A stretch of DNA of 64,000 nt. It comes from Leifsonia sp. CL147 (GTDB lineage: Bacteria > Actinomycetota > Actinomycetes > Actinomycetales > Microbacteriaceae). Location: assembly GCF_900114565.1 (NCBI RefSeq), contig NZ_FOTM01000018.1, positions 1 to 64,000 of the forward strand, given 5' to 3'. The notes beneath the pieces were generated by a model. That model did not search any database, was not told where the DNA came from, and was given only the letters and a program-made list of their open reading frames with translations. Positions 63,745-64,000 of this stretch are shown piece by piece; within the stretch, counting starts at the first letter, position 1, and every line of letters begins with the position of its first letter. A program made the translations under genes and the position numbers.

Positions 63745-63818
63745 ACCCCCGTCGAGTACACGAAGACTTGCGTTTTTCGGGGGCTTTTCGTGCAGTCTTT
63801 GCGGACTCGATGGTGGGG
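63745..63818. repeat. Family A hairpin element, copy 6 (hybrid arms)
   Basis: The left arm (63745-63771) has the ACACGAAGACTTGCG version and the right arm (63788-63818) the CCGCAAAGACTGCACG version. The centre is AT/GC-biased (TTTTTCGGGGGCTTTT). It sits between hutU and hutH, both leftward. Confidence 0.88.
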
Positions 63819-63824
63819 GCAGGG

Positions 63825-64000
63825 TCAGGGGAGGTTCGCGGCGGCGCGGAGGGCGCCGGAGCGGACGAGGGCGTAGGTCGCCTCGATCTCGGGGGAGAGG
63901 TGGCGGTCGGGTCCGGGACCCGGGACGGAGGCGCGCAGGGCCGCGATGACGGCGCCTGTCGCGGGGCCGGGCTGCAGCGGTGCGCGGAGGTCGGCGCCGC
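63825..64000 (-). CDS. hutH: Histidine ammonia-lyase (HutH), C-terminal fragment cut by window edge
   Basis: The visible 57 C-terminal residues read [20 protein letters not shown] followed by [20 protein letters not shown] and [17 protein letters not shown]. This is the usual end of HutH, the enzyme that converts histidine to urocanate. The MIO-forming Ala-Ser-Gly and the rest lie beyond the window. Its place directly upstream of hutU supports the call. Confidence 0.85.
   Translation of the reverse strand, partial: GADLRAPLQPGPATGAVIAALRASVPGPGPDRHLSPEIEATYALVRSGALRAAANLP

Overview
The window is high-GC DNA with dense, often overlapping genes, many GTG starts and several promoters that place the start codon at or near the first transcribed base. 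Together with a DUF3073 protein, a DUF6325 protein, a split PurS/PurQ/PurL and an actinomycete-type van cluster, this points to an actinobacterium, most likely a member of the Microbacteriaceae (Leifsonia-like). The family assignment is inferred from gene content; no 16S rRNA or tRNA gene was recognised.

Layout. 1-2.4 kb: the end of an IS3-family element inserted into an RHS/YD-repeat secreted protein. 2.7-9.0 kb: an esterase, purL, a sigma/membrane-protein pair, a TfoX-like protein, purQ and purS. 9.1-13.4 kb: a tightly overlapped tryptophan-to-anthranilate operon (kynA, an unassigned amidohydrolase, kynU, a PaaX-type regulator). 13.6-16.0 kb: an HpnZ-like dehydrogenase, a UDG-superfamily protein and a gamma-carbonic-anhydrase-like protein. 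16.2-21.3 kb: alanine dehydrogenase with an amino-acid permease, then a PadR/MFS efflux pair. 21.4-31.3 kb: two VOC proteins and the rest of the purine backbone (purC, purD, purF, purM) with small accessory genes. 31.5-36.5 kb: an ABC-2 transporter with a DesK/LuxR-type two-component system, DUF3073 and a flavoprotein. 36.7-43.4 kb: a LacI-controlled sugar ABC importer with an intracellular glucan debranching-type enzyme. 43.7-48.3 kb: a complete glycopeptide-resistance set, vanHAX facing vanRS. 48.5-56.1 kb: a DUF4097/PadR pair, a KimA-like transporter, a TipA-type MerR regulator and the divergent yczE/yczR pair. 56.3-59.8 kb: a large RND pump. 59.9-64.0 kb: histidine utilisation genes hutG facing hutI-hutU-hutH.

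De novo purine synthesis runs through the region as a broken-up backbone: purD-purC-purS-purQ-purL all read leftward in that order, and purF-purM read rightward. The intervening genes look like later insertions.

The most unusual content lies between genes. There are six large, nearly perfect hairpins (family A, 68-84 bp), four of them between convergent gene ends. There are two arrays of a 17-bp palindrome repeated every 40 bp (family B, at 43.4 and 52.5 kb), one just upstream of the van operon. Several short tandem repeats run through or end at the stop codons of genes. Together these suggest active palindrome- and slippage-driven remodelling of gene 3' ends.
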